64,000 bases of DNA from Aureimonas glaciei. GTDB taxonomy: Bacteria > Pseudomonadota > Alphaproteobacteria > Rhizobiales > Rhizobiaceae. How positions within the stretch are numbered: the stretch's first letter is position 1; the number at the start of each line of letters is the position of its first letter. The position numbers and the translations under genes are program-made. Shown here in pieces: positions 51,182 through 58,490 of this stretch. Under the pieces are notes generated by a model, which saw only the letters and a list, made by a program, of their open reading frames with translations, was not told where the DNA came from and searched no databases. Location of the stretch: positions 434,345 through 498,344 of the forward strand of contig NZ_BMJJ01000002.1 of the NCBI RefSeq assembly GCF_014643375.1, in the 5' to 3' direction.

Positions 51182-51640
51182 ATGGAGCCGATGCAGTTCA
51201 TCGAAACCCTGGCGGTGCGCACGCGGCCGCGGGCGATGCACGACCTCTCGCAGACAATCGGGGAGCGATTGAGGAGCCTCGACGCCGGCGACGGCCTCCT
51301 CACCGCCTTCGTGCGCCACACCTCGGCCTCCCTCACCATCCAGGAAAACGCCGATCCGGACGTCCAGGCCGATCTCCTCGACGCGCTCGACCGGCTCGCC
51401 CCGGCCGGCCCGCTCTATCGCCATTCGGTCGAGGGGCCGGACGACATGCCGGCCCATATCAAGACGGTGCTCACGTCGACGAGCCTCGCCATTCCGGTCC
51501 TGCGCGGCCGGCTGATGCTCGGCACCTGGCAGGCTCTCTACCTCGTCGAGCACCGCGCCCAGCCGCATCAGCGCGAGATCGTGCTGCATTTTGCCGGCAC
51601 CCGCGCTCTGGAGCCGCGCCCGCCCGCGCCGCGCCGCTGA
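51182..51640 (+). CDS. YjbQ-family protein (secondary thiamine-phosphate synthase type)
   Basis: 152 residues. The segments 'DGLLTAFVRHTSASLTIQEN' and 'LGTWQALYLVEHRAQPHQRE' are the YjbQ/UPF0047 family signature. Some members can replace thiamine-phosphate synthase in vitro, but the main role is unsettled. The start at 51182 is the first ATG of the coding part; another at 51191 (MQF) is possible. Just after the stop is a 14-base perfect dyad, GATCCCCGGGGATC, at 51639-51652. Confidence 0.87.
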   Translation: MEPMQFIETLAVRTRPRAMHDLSQTIGERLRSLDAGDGLLTAFVRHTSASLTIQENADPDVQADLLDALDRLAPAGPLYRHSVEGPDDMPAHIKTVLTSTSLAIPVLRGRLMLGTWQALYLVEHRAQPHQREIVLHFAGTRALEPRPPAPRR

Positions 51641-51808
51641 TCCCCGGGGATCGGACCGGACGGCGTGACGCAAGCGGCGCCCGGCGGATGTTCGCGGCAG
51701 GGCCCTTGATCGCGGCGGCCGAACCCTGTTCATAGGGACGATGGGGTGCAAGGGGTGCGCGTCACCCCGCATGATTGAACCGCCGTCCCGCCCGTCTCGG
51801 AGCCGTTC

Positions 51809-52465
51809 GTGAACCGCATCTTCATCGTCGCCGACGACCATCCGCTGTTTCGCGGTGCGCTGAAGGAGATCCTCGGCTCACTGCCGGGCGAGCACCGCGT
51901 CGTCGAGGCGGCCGATTTCGACGGCGCGGCGACGGCGCTCGCCGCCCATCCCGACGCCGACCTGATGCTGCTCGATCTCAACATGCCCGGCGCCGACGGC
52001 TTTGCTGGCCTTGCCCTGATGCGTGCCGAGCATGCCGGCGTGCCGATCGCCATCGTCTCGGGCAGCGCCGACGCCAAGCTGATCCGGCGGGCGCTCGATC
52101 TCGGCGCCTCCGGCTACATCCCGAAATCCTCCGGCTTCGACGAGATCCGCGACGCCATCGCCGCGCTCCTCGCCGGCGACGTCTACCTGCCGGCGCATGT
52201 CGACCTCGAGGTCGAGGCCGATCCGGAGGTGGCGCAGCTGATCGAGCGCATGCGCAGCCTGACGCCGCAGCAGACGCGCGTCCTCACCATGCTGGGGCGC
52301 GGCCTCCTCAACAAGCAGATCGCCTACGAGCTCGGCATTTCCGAAGCGACGATCAAGGCGCATGTCTCGGCCGTCCTGCAGAAACTCGGCGTCGACAGCC
52401 GCACCCAGGCCGTCATCCGCCTCGCCAAGCTCGATCCCGGCAAGGATCCCGGCGCCGCGCGCTGA
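51809..52465 (+). CDS. LuxR/NarL-family response regulator
   Basis: 218 residues from a GTG start. The receiver domain (about 1-120) has the acidic pair in 'VADDHPLF', the phospho-acceptor Asp in 'LMLLDLNMPGADG' and a Lys in 'GYIPKSSGF'. The C-terminal HTH contains 'LTPQQTRVLTMLGRGLLNKQ' and 'SEATIKAHVSAVLQKLG'. No kinase is adjacent; the closest candidate is the SSS-type hybrid kinase at 58491, and RR-hybrid kinase pairs of this kind occur in related bacteria. Pairing is inference. Confidence 0.9.
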   Translation: MNRIFIVADDHPLFRGALKEILGSLPGEHRVVEAADFDGAATALAAHPDADLMLLDLNMPGADGFAGLALMRAEHAGVPIAIVSGSADAKLIRRALDLGASGYIPKSSGFDEIRDAIAALLAGDVYLPAHVDLEVEADPEVAQLIERMRSLTPQQTRVLTMLGRGLLNKQIAYELGISEATIKAHVSAVLQKLGVDSRTQAVIRLAKLDPGKDPGAAR

Positions 52466-52514
52466 GCCCTTCTGCCCCGCTCGCTGCCGGCTCCTGCTCG
52501 CCGTCGGGCGACCG

Positions 52515-53240
52515 TCAGACGTAGAGCGGCGCCATGTCGCGCCAGGACTTTCCACGATGCGCCCGCCCGTCCCAGACATACAGGCTGTGCTGGACGCCCT
52601 TGTCGCGCAGCAGCCGGCTGAGATGGCGGTTGTTGTCGATGAAGGGATCCTCGGCGCCGACCGTCAGGACGATGTCGAGCCTTCTCAGGCTCTCAAGCTG
52701 CCAGTCGCAGCCAAGACCCGGCAGGAAATGCGTCGGCGTGTGGAAATAGACCGCGTCGTCGTAATAGCCGCCGAGGAGGTCGTCAAAACTTTCCACCCGC
52801 AGCGTCAGGTCGTAGCGGCCGGAAAAGGCGACCAGCTTGGCGAAGAGATGCGGGTGCCTGAGGGCGAGGGCCGCGGCATAATAGGCGCCGAGGCTGCAGC
52901 CATGCGCGATGGTTGCCGGATGGGAATTCTTCGCCGCCATCAACGGCAGCACCTCGTGCAGCACATAGTCCTCGAAGGCGGCATGGCGGCGGATGCGATC
53001 GGCCGGATGCTGGCGGCCGTAGAAGGTCTCGTCGGCGAGGTTGTCGATGCAGTAGAGCTGCAGCTGGCCGGCCTCGATCTTCGGGGCGAGCCGCCCGACG
53101 ATGCCGAGCGCCTCATATTCCCAGAATTTACCGTCCCGCGTCGGAAAGACGAGCACCTTGGCGCCGGCATGGCCGAACACCAGGAGCTCCATGTCCCGGT
53201 TCAGCCGGGGACTGTGCCAACGACAATATTCTCGGTCCAT
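52515..53240 (-). CDS. Esterase/D-family alpha-beta hydrolase
   Basis: 241 residues. Typical start 'MDREYCRWHSPRLNRDMELL' then 'KVLVFPTRDGKFWEYEALG', the opening of bacterial esterase-D-type proteins. The nucleophile Ser lies in 'AHGCSLGAYYAAAL', the acid in 'VGAEDPFIDNNR' and His in the C-terminal 'WDGRAHRGKSWRDM'. It overlaps the stop of the upstream acetylxylan-esterase-like gene by 40 bases. Cytoplasmic; the substrate may be a small acyl ester. Confidence 0.83.
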   Translation of the reverse strand: MDREYCRWHSPRLNRDMELLVFGHAGAKVLVFPTRDGKFWEYEALGIVGRLAPKIEAGQLQLYCIDNLADETFYGRQHPADRIRRHAAFEDYVLHEVLPLMAAKNSHPATIAHGCSLGAYYAAALALRHPHLFAKLVAFSGRYDLTLRVESFDDLLGGYYDDAVYFHTPTHFLPGLGCDWQLESLRRLDIVLTVGAEDPFIDNNRHLSRLLRDKGVQHSLYVWDGRAHRGKSWRDMAPLYV

Positions 53241-54190
53241 GGCGCCTGGAAGAACGATCGAAGCCGCTCGCGCAGGAGGGCCTCCTGCGCTTCCTGACCA
53301 GGGTATTCGAAATGCCCGGCGTCGAGGATGAAGATTTCCTGACATTTTGGCAGCGCATTGGCGACCGCGAACTGGCAGGGCGGCGCGACCACGGGATCGA
53401 ACAGCGCCGCGGCGACCAGCATCGGCACCTCGATCAGGCTCGCCGCCGTCGCCGCATCGAAATAGCGCAGCGTCTCCGCCGTCTCGGGATGGCGGTCGAC
53501 GAAATCCCGCACCGAGGCGGCACTGCCGATGCTGGGGAGCGTCCGCCAGAGCGCCTGGTGCCCGAAAGTCGGAACGCTCAAAAACCCGCGGTCGATCCGC
53601 TCGTCGAAGGCGATGCCGAGCGCCCCGATGCCGCCGCCGAAACTCGTCCCGGCATAGCCGATGTGCCCCTCGATCCAGGGATAGAGCTGGGTGAGCGCCG
53701 AGACGGCGAGCCAGAGATCCTCGACGCAGCTGCCGATGATGTAGTCGTCGCGCTTGTCGATATCATGCAGCACGTGCCAGGCCGGATCCTGCGAAATCGG
53801 CGCCCGCGCGCTCAGCGACAGGCCGCGAAAACAGGGAAACAGGATCGCCGTCTCCTCCACCGGCCAATCGAAATCCGGCCCCTCCCGCCCGCCATAGCCA
53901 TGCCCGACCACGAGCCCGCGCGTGACAGTGCCGCTGCGCGGCAGCAGCAGCCAGCCGCGGATCGGAAAATCGCCGGTCGAGCGGTAGGCGATTTCCAGGA
54001 CCTGCCAGTCCGGATGGGTCAGGGGGCATTGCCGGAGGGCCGGCTCGGGATCCACCCGGCGGGCGCGGCGGGCACGCTCCTGCCAGAAGCCCGCGAAGTC
54101 GGCCGGGCCCTCGGGCACCCGCACCGCCATCAGGGCGTCGGGCGACAGGCCGTGGGAGGGATCGAAGGGGAAGGGGTGGAGAAGGGTCAT
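53201..54190 (-). CDS. Acetylxylan esterase (AXE1)-like hydrolase
   Basis: 329 residues from the ATG at 54190. 'DFAGFWQERARRARRVDPEP' near the N-terminus is the FWxxxLxE-type segment of AXE1 proteins, followed by 'GLVVGHGYGGREGPDFDW' and the nucleophile in 'GYAGTSFGGGIGALG'. The C-terminus keeps an Asp ('LFDPVVAPPCQF') and a His ('LDAGHFEYPGQE'). No signal peptide, so it may be a cytoplasmic deacetylase. The 40-base overlap with the next esterase gene suggests co-expression. Confidence 0.82.
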   Translation of the reverse strand: MTLLHPFPFDPSHGLSPDALMAVRVPEGPADFAGFWQERARRARRVDPEPALRQCPLTHPDWQVLEIAYRSTGDFPIRGWLLLPRSGTVTRGLVVGHGYGGREGPDFDWPVEETAILFPCFRGLSLSARAPISQDPAWHVLHDIDKRDDYIIGSCVEDLWLAVSALTQLYPWIEGHIGYAGTSFGGGIGALGIAFDERIDRGFLSVPTFGHQALWRTLPSIGSAASVRDFVDRHPETAETLRYFDAATAASLIEVPMLVAAALFDPVVAPPCQFAVANALPKCQEIFILDAGHFEYPGQEAQEALLRERLRSFFQAPWTENIVVGTVPG

Positions 54191-54476
54191 GGAATCGGCC
54201 TTTCGAGCGCCAACCCTAGCATGCGGACAACGCGAGAGAGCCTTTGCAGCTTCCGTCGGCAGCAAGCTTTCCGCGATTGGTCGCGAAAGTGCGAAGCAAT
54301 CGGCAGGTGTCGACCCTTAGGGGCCCTTGGCGCGCTGTCGGCTTTCCCATCATCGCGATTCAGTCCTCCGCCAAGGGGACCCTGCTCGTCTCAAATTTTC
54401 GATCGGGAGGGAATATGCGCCGTTCATCGGCGTCTTTCGTTCGCCAAATCGCGGCTGAAGCCAAGGACACCGAGCC

Positions 54477-54893
54477 ATGAAGACCCTCCTCGCAGCCATC
54501 GCCATTCTCGCCGCCGGCACATCGGCCGCGCTGGCCGGTCCCGCCGGCGACCTGGCCAAGGCGCATATCGATGCGATCGCCAAGGGCAACACCGCCGCGG
54601 TCACTGCCGCCTATGCGCCGTCGGCCACCCTCCACTGGGTCGGCGGCCCTCTCGACGGCACCTATACGGGCTCGGCGATCGCGAAGACCTAGGGGAAGTT
54701 CGCCAAGGCGCAGACCGGCCTCAAGGCGACAGTCCTCGACATGCGCGAGAGCATGAACCCGAAAGGCGTGACGGTCGTCGCCGACGTCGTCTTCGCCAAC
54801 GACAAAAAGATCCCGGTGCGCTACGTCATGGTGTTCCGGGACGGCAAGCTTACCGACGAAATCTGGCAGATCGACCCCGCGCTGGCGAAGTAA
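54477..54893 (+). pseudogene. Exported NTF2/SnoaL-like protein with an in-frame amber codon
   Basis: The frame encodes a signal peptide (about 1-21, 'LLAAIAILAAGTSAALAG'), then 'DLAKAHIDAIAKGNTAAVTA' and 'LHWVGGPLDGTYTG', the opening of an NTF2-like barrel. A TAG at 54690-54692 interrupts it at the position of an expected Trp (context KT-TAG-GKFAKA). Downstream the same frame stays open and family-like ('VVADVVFANDKKIPVRYVM') to a TAA at 54891-54893. A single TGG-to-TAG change would explain it. It lies 3 bases before the ECF sigma gene and could be in its operon. Confidence 0.78.
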
Positions 54894-54896
54894 GGC

Positions 54897-55412
54897 ATGT
54901 CCACCGACGAGATCGCGGCGCGGATCGAACCGCTCATTCCGGGGCTGAGGCGCTATGCCTTCGCGCTGGTGCGCGATCGCGATGCTGCCGACGATCTCGT
55001 CCAGGATTGCCTCGAGCGCGCCGTCGGGCGCTGGCACCTGCGCCGGCCCGACGGTGACCTGCGCGCCTGGCTGTTCGCCATCCTACGCAATCTCCACCTC
55101 TCTGGCCTGCGCCAGCGCAGCCGGCGCGGTCCGCATGTGGCGCTCGACGAAATGGCGTCGCCGCCGGCGGTCGACGGGGACCAGGACGGCCGCGCCGGGC
55201 TCCGCGACATTCTCGCGGGGCTCGACGCGCTGAGCGAGGAGCACCGCACCATCCTCCTGCTCGTCGGCGTCGAGGACATGAGCTACGACGAGGCTGCGCG
55301 GGTGATCGGTCTGCCTGTCGGCACGGTCATGTCACGCCTGTCGCGGGCGCGTGAGAAGCTGCGGAACTTCCTGGAGACCGGGGTCCGTTCGCCCTTAAGG
55401 AGAGTCAAATGA
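54897..55412 (+). CDS. ECF RNA polymerase sigma factor
   Basis: 171 residues with region 2 (YAFALVRDRDAADDLVQDCL), which contacts the -10 element and core enzyme, and region 4 (LPVGTVMSRLSRAREKL), which contacts the -35 box. The intervening linker is about 50 residues, normal for ECF factors. Its stop overlaps the anti-sigma start by 4 bases (ATGA), the standard layout. The genes up- and downstream (NTF2-like, DUF305, beta-propeller) may form its regulon. I found no convincing ECF promoter upstream by eye. Confidence 0.9.
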   Translation: MSTDEIAARIEPLIPGLRRYAFALVRDRDAADDLVQDCLERAVGRWHLRRPDGDLRAWLFAILRNLHLSGLRQRSRRGPHVALDEMASPPAVDGDQDGRAGLRDILAGLDALSEEHRTILLLVGVEDMSYDEAARVIGLPVGTVMSRLSRAREKLRNFLETGVRSPLRRVK

Positions 55413-56218
55413 GTTGCAGGGACACGCCCGTCGGCGAGGACGACCTGCAAGCCTATGTCGATGGACGGCTGTCGGCCGAGCGCCAGCCGAAATTCGAGGC
55501 CTATCTCGCCGAGCGACCGGAGACTGCCGCGGCCCTGGAGCGCGACCGCGAGATCGCAGAGGGGCTGCGCCAGCGGCTCGCCTTCAAGGCGGATGAGCCC
55601 ATCCCGACGCGGCTTCGTATCGCGAACATCCGCGCGGCCCGGCACGACCGCTTCGCGGCCACTCGCCTGCGGATCGCGGCCGTCATGGGCTGGGTGATCC
55701 TCGGCAGCGCCGGCGGGTGGCTGGCGAACGACGTCCTGCGCGCGCCATTGCTGCCGACGCGCGTGGCCGTCATGGCCGACGAGGCGATCGCGGCGCATCG
55801 CACCTTCGTGGTTGAAGTGGCCCATCCCGTCGAAGTGCGCGCCGACGAGGAGGCGCACCTCCTGCAATGGCTGTCGAAGCGGCTGGGTACGCGGTTGTCC
55901 GCCCCGGATCTGACGGCGCTCGGCTATCGGCTGATGGGCGGTCGGCTCCTGCCGGCGGGCGCGGGTCCTGCTGCGATGCTGATGTACGACGATGACCAGG
56001 GCACGCGGCTGACGCTGTTCATCAAGACCGACGAGAAGGACGAGACGTCGTTCCAGTTCGTCGAGGAGGACGGCGTTTCCGCCTTCTTCTGGCGCGACGC
56101 GGGCCTTGGCTATGTCGTATCGGCGCAAGCGTCGCGTGAGCGGCTGATGCAGGCGGCGACGGCCGTCTACGAAAGCCTCAACCGCCCGGCGTCGAGCCTG
56201 TCCGGCCAAACGCTGTAA
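55409..56218 (+). CDS. Transmembrane anti-sigma factor
   Basis: 269 residues. The cytoplasmic N-terminus ('EDDLQAYVDGRLSAERQPKF') is the sigma-binding domain of the anti-sigma family, without the HxxxCxxC zinc motif. One membrane helix lies at about 88-106 ('RIAAVMGWVILGSAGGW'), and a periplasmic domain of some 160 residues follows, with 'YRLMGGRLLPAGAGPAAMLM'. It should sequester the sigma factor encoded upstream until an envelope signal triggers release. Confidence 0.85.
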   Translation: MSCRDTPVGEDDLQAYVDGRLSAERQPKFEAYLAERPETAAALERDREIAEGLRQRLAFKADEPIPTRLRIANIRAARHDRFAATRLRIAAVMGWVILGSAGGWLANDVLRAPLLPTRVAVMADEAIAAHRTFVVEVAHPVEVRADEEAHLLQWLSKRLGTRLSAPDLTALGYRLMGGRLLPAGAGPAAMLMYDDDQGTRLTLFIKTDEKDETSFQFVEEDGVSAFFWRDAGLGYVVSAQASRERLMQAATAVYESLNRPASSLSGQTL

Positions 56219-56408
56219 CGCCGACCAGCTTCAGGGCGTCGGAATCGTCGTTCCGCTCGATGAAGGTGATCGATTCCCTCCAGCGTTTGCCCCGGGTGGC
56301 ATTGGATCGGGGCGGGCTTCGCGTTCCCGAAAATAAAAGACGCCGCCATGGGAATGAAGGAGATCGGCCGACGTCTTCTCTTCGATCCCGTGCTTCGAGG
56401 ACCCGCCG

Positions 56409-56810
56409 ATGTTGAAGATGCTATTCCTGACTCTTGCCTGCGCCGGGGTTCCGCTCTCCCCAGCCGAGGCGCAAGAGGCGCCCGCACACCATCACTCGGC
56501 GATGGCGCCGGCTACATCCGCCGGTTCGCCCTATGCCGAAGCCATCGCCGAGGCGATGGAGACCATGCATGCCGGCATGTTGTCCGCCCCGGTGACGGGT
56601 GCTCCCGAGCACGATTTCCTGTCGCAGATGATCCCGCATCATCAGGGCGCGATCGACATGGCGAAGGCCGTGCTCGGTTCGACCGAGGATCGGGCGATCC
56701 GCAACCTCGCCCAATCCCTCATCACCGAGCAGACCTACGAGATCGCCCTCATGCGCTCGCTGCTCGCCGCATCCGCCGACCAGGCCGCACCCCTCCAGGA
56801 GACACCATGA
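56409..56810 (+). CDS. DUF305 family exported protein
   Basis: 133 residues with a signal peptide (about 1-21, ending PAEAQE), a His-rich start to the mature part (APAHHHSAMAP), and the DUF305 core 'HDFLSQMIPHHQGAIDMAKA'. Related proteins bind metal such as copper or are linked to oxidative stress. It overlaps the next gene's start by ATGA. It is downstream of the sigma/anti-sigma pair by about 190 bases, so co-regulation is possible. Confidence 0.85.
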   Translation: MLKMLFLTLACAGVPLSPAEAQEAPAHHHSAMAPATSAGSPYAEAIAEAMETMHAGMLSAPVTGAPEHDFLSQMIPHHQGAIDMAKAVLGSTEDRAIRNLAQSLITEQTYEIALMRSLLAASADQAAPLQETP

Positions 56811-58189
56811 CCCGCACCGCCATCCTCGCCGCCGCGCTTCTCGTCTCGACGTCGGCCTTCGCGCTGCCGGCGGCCTCCGACCGCGTCTACACCGCCGACC
56901 AGAATTCCAACACGGTCTCGGTCATCGACCCCGTCGGGAACAAGCTGCTGGGCCAGATCCGGCTCGGCAATCCGCGTCCGGACGTCCTGAGCCCCCTCTA
57001 CAAGGGCGAGGTCAACGTGCACGGGCTCGGCTTCTCGCCGGATCACAAAACGCTCGTCGCCGTGTCCACGGTGACGAACTCGGTGACCTTCATCGACACC
57101 ACGACCAATGCCGTGAAGGGAACGACCTATGTCGGGCGCAATCCGCACGAAGCTCTCTTCACGCCCGATGGCAGGGAAGTCTGGGCGACGGTCCGCGGAG
57201 AGGACTACCTGTCGGTGATCGATGCGACGACCTTCAGGGAAACGGGCCGCATCCCCACGACGAGCGGCCCCGGCATGACCAAGTTCTCTGCCGACGGCAC
57301 GCTCGCCTTCGTCGCCAACTCCTTCAATCCGGTGCTCGAGGTCTTCGATGCCGCGAGCCACGATCTCGTCAGACGGATCCCCGTCGTCTCGCCCTTCGTG
57401 CCCTTCGTGCAGGTGAGCCCGGACGGCCGCGACGTCTGGCTGACGCACAAGGACGTCGGCAAGGTCACGCGCGTCGATGCCAGGACGCTCGAGGTGAAGG
57501 AGGTCATCGACAGCGGGCCGATCTCCAACCACGTCGGCTTCGGCACCGTGAATGGCGAAACGTTGGTTTACGTCACGATCGGGGGCGAGAACGTCGTGAA
57601 GGTCTTCAAACCGGGATCAAAGACCGAGGTTGTCGCGACCATCCCGGTCGGTGCCCTTCCGCACGGCATCTGGGGATCGGAAGACGGCAGCCGCATCTAT
57701 GTCGGGCTTGAGAACGGCGACAAGGTCGACGTGATCGATACCGCGGCGCAGAAGGTCATTGCCGAGATCCCCGTCGGGCAGGCGCCCCAGGCTCTCGTCT
57801 ACGTGCCCGGCGCGGTGCCGGAGGGTGGAGGCACCGACAACCTCATGCCGTTGAAGATCGCATCGGAGAACCTGACCCTCACGCTGCGCGCCCCTGACGG
57901 CGTGGCCGGCTCGGGCATGGTCGTGTCGCGCAATCTGGGTCTCGTCGACGCGATCGACGTCAGCGTCGCCAGGCTGAAGCCGATGACCGAGTACGGCGTG
58001 TTCTTCGAGGGTCAGGACGAGCCTGTCGTGGTGTTGAAGACCAACGACAAGGGCGCCGGCATGGCATCGAGCATCGGCCCTGTTCGCAGGATCGCCGCGC
58101 CGGAGGAGTTGGCTCCGGGGAAATCGCCGCGACTTGTCGTGCTCGAAGGTTCGCAAATGGGCGCGACCCCGGTCCTGACCAGTCGCTAA
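56807..58189 (+). CDS. YVTN-type beta-propeller periplasmic protein
   Basis: 460 residues from the ATG at 56807. A signal peptide (about 1-20) precedes repeated blades of 'VSVIDPVGNKLLGQI' and 'SVIDATTFRETGRIPT' type, the YVTN/NHL-like propeller pattern, over about residues 25-345. A C-terminal domain of about 100 residues follows, after 'EGGGTDNLMPLKIA'. Periplasmic; roles in metal or redox processes are common for such proteins and fit the DUF305 partner, but ligand is unknown. Confidence 0.87.
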   Translation: MTRTAILAAALLVSTSAFALPAASDRVYTADQNSNTVSVIDPVGNKLLGQIRLGNPRPDVLSPLYKGEVNVHGLGFSPDHKTLVAVSTVTNSVTFIDTTTNAVKGTTYVGRNPHEALFTPDGREVWATVRGEDYLSVIDATTFRETGRIPTTSGPGMTKFSADGTLAFVANSFNPVLEVFDAASHDLVRRIPVVSPFVPFVQVSPDGRDVWLTHKDVGKVTRVDARTLEVKEVIDSGPISNHVGFGTVNGETLVYVTIGGENVVKVFKPGSKTEVVATIPVGALPHGIWGSEDGSRIYVGLENGDKVDVIDTAAQKVIAEIPVGQAPQALVYVPGAVPEGGGTDNLMPLKIASENLTLTLRAPDGVAGSGMVVSRNLGLVDAIDVSVARLKPMTEYGVFFEGQDEPVVVLKTNDKGAGMASSIGPVRRIAAPEELAPGKSPRLVVLEGSQMGATPVLTSR

Positions 58190-58490
58190 AGAGGGTTTGG
58201 GTTGAAAATGGCGTTGCCAGCGAACCGTTCTTTCAGAGCGACGCGGTCGCCGGCAACGCAACTGCGATCGTGATCCAACAGGGGCCTGGCAAGGGGCCCT
58301 CGAGACAGGGCCTGGCCTCCGGCTGCAGATCGTCGATCCGGGCCCACTCTTTCATCTCGAGCCCGTCAGCATCAATCCGTGCGTCCCGATCGCGCAGCCT
58401 TTGATCTTCGTCGTTCGCCCGCCCTTCAGGAGAACCTGAGTGCCAGCTTTTCACGAGGGGCAGCACTGAGCAGACAGGCAGAAGCCCACC
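58190..58490. other. 301-base intergenic region before the hybrid kinase
   Basis: No gene with coding character is recognised. It lies between two convergent genes (beta-propeller and hybrid kinase ends), where terminators would be expected; I see no clear stem with a T-tract. A short minus-strand open frame (58233-58466) has no family pattern. Confidence 0.4.

Noticed and set aside
58233-58466. 77-codon minus-strand frame in the 301-base gap
   Set aside because: No recognised family, no clear ribosome-binding site; kept only as an unassigned stretch.
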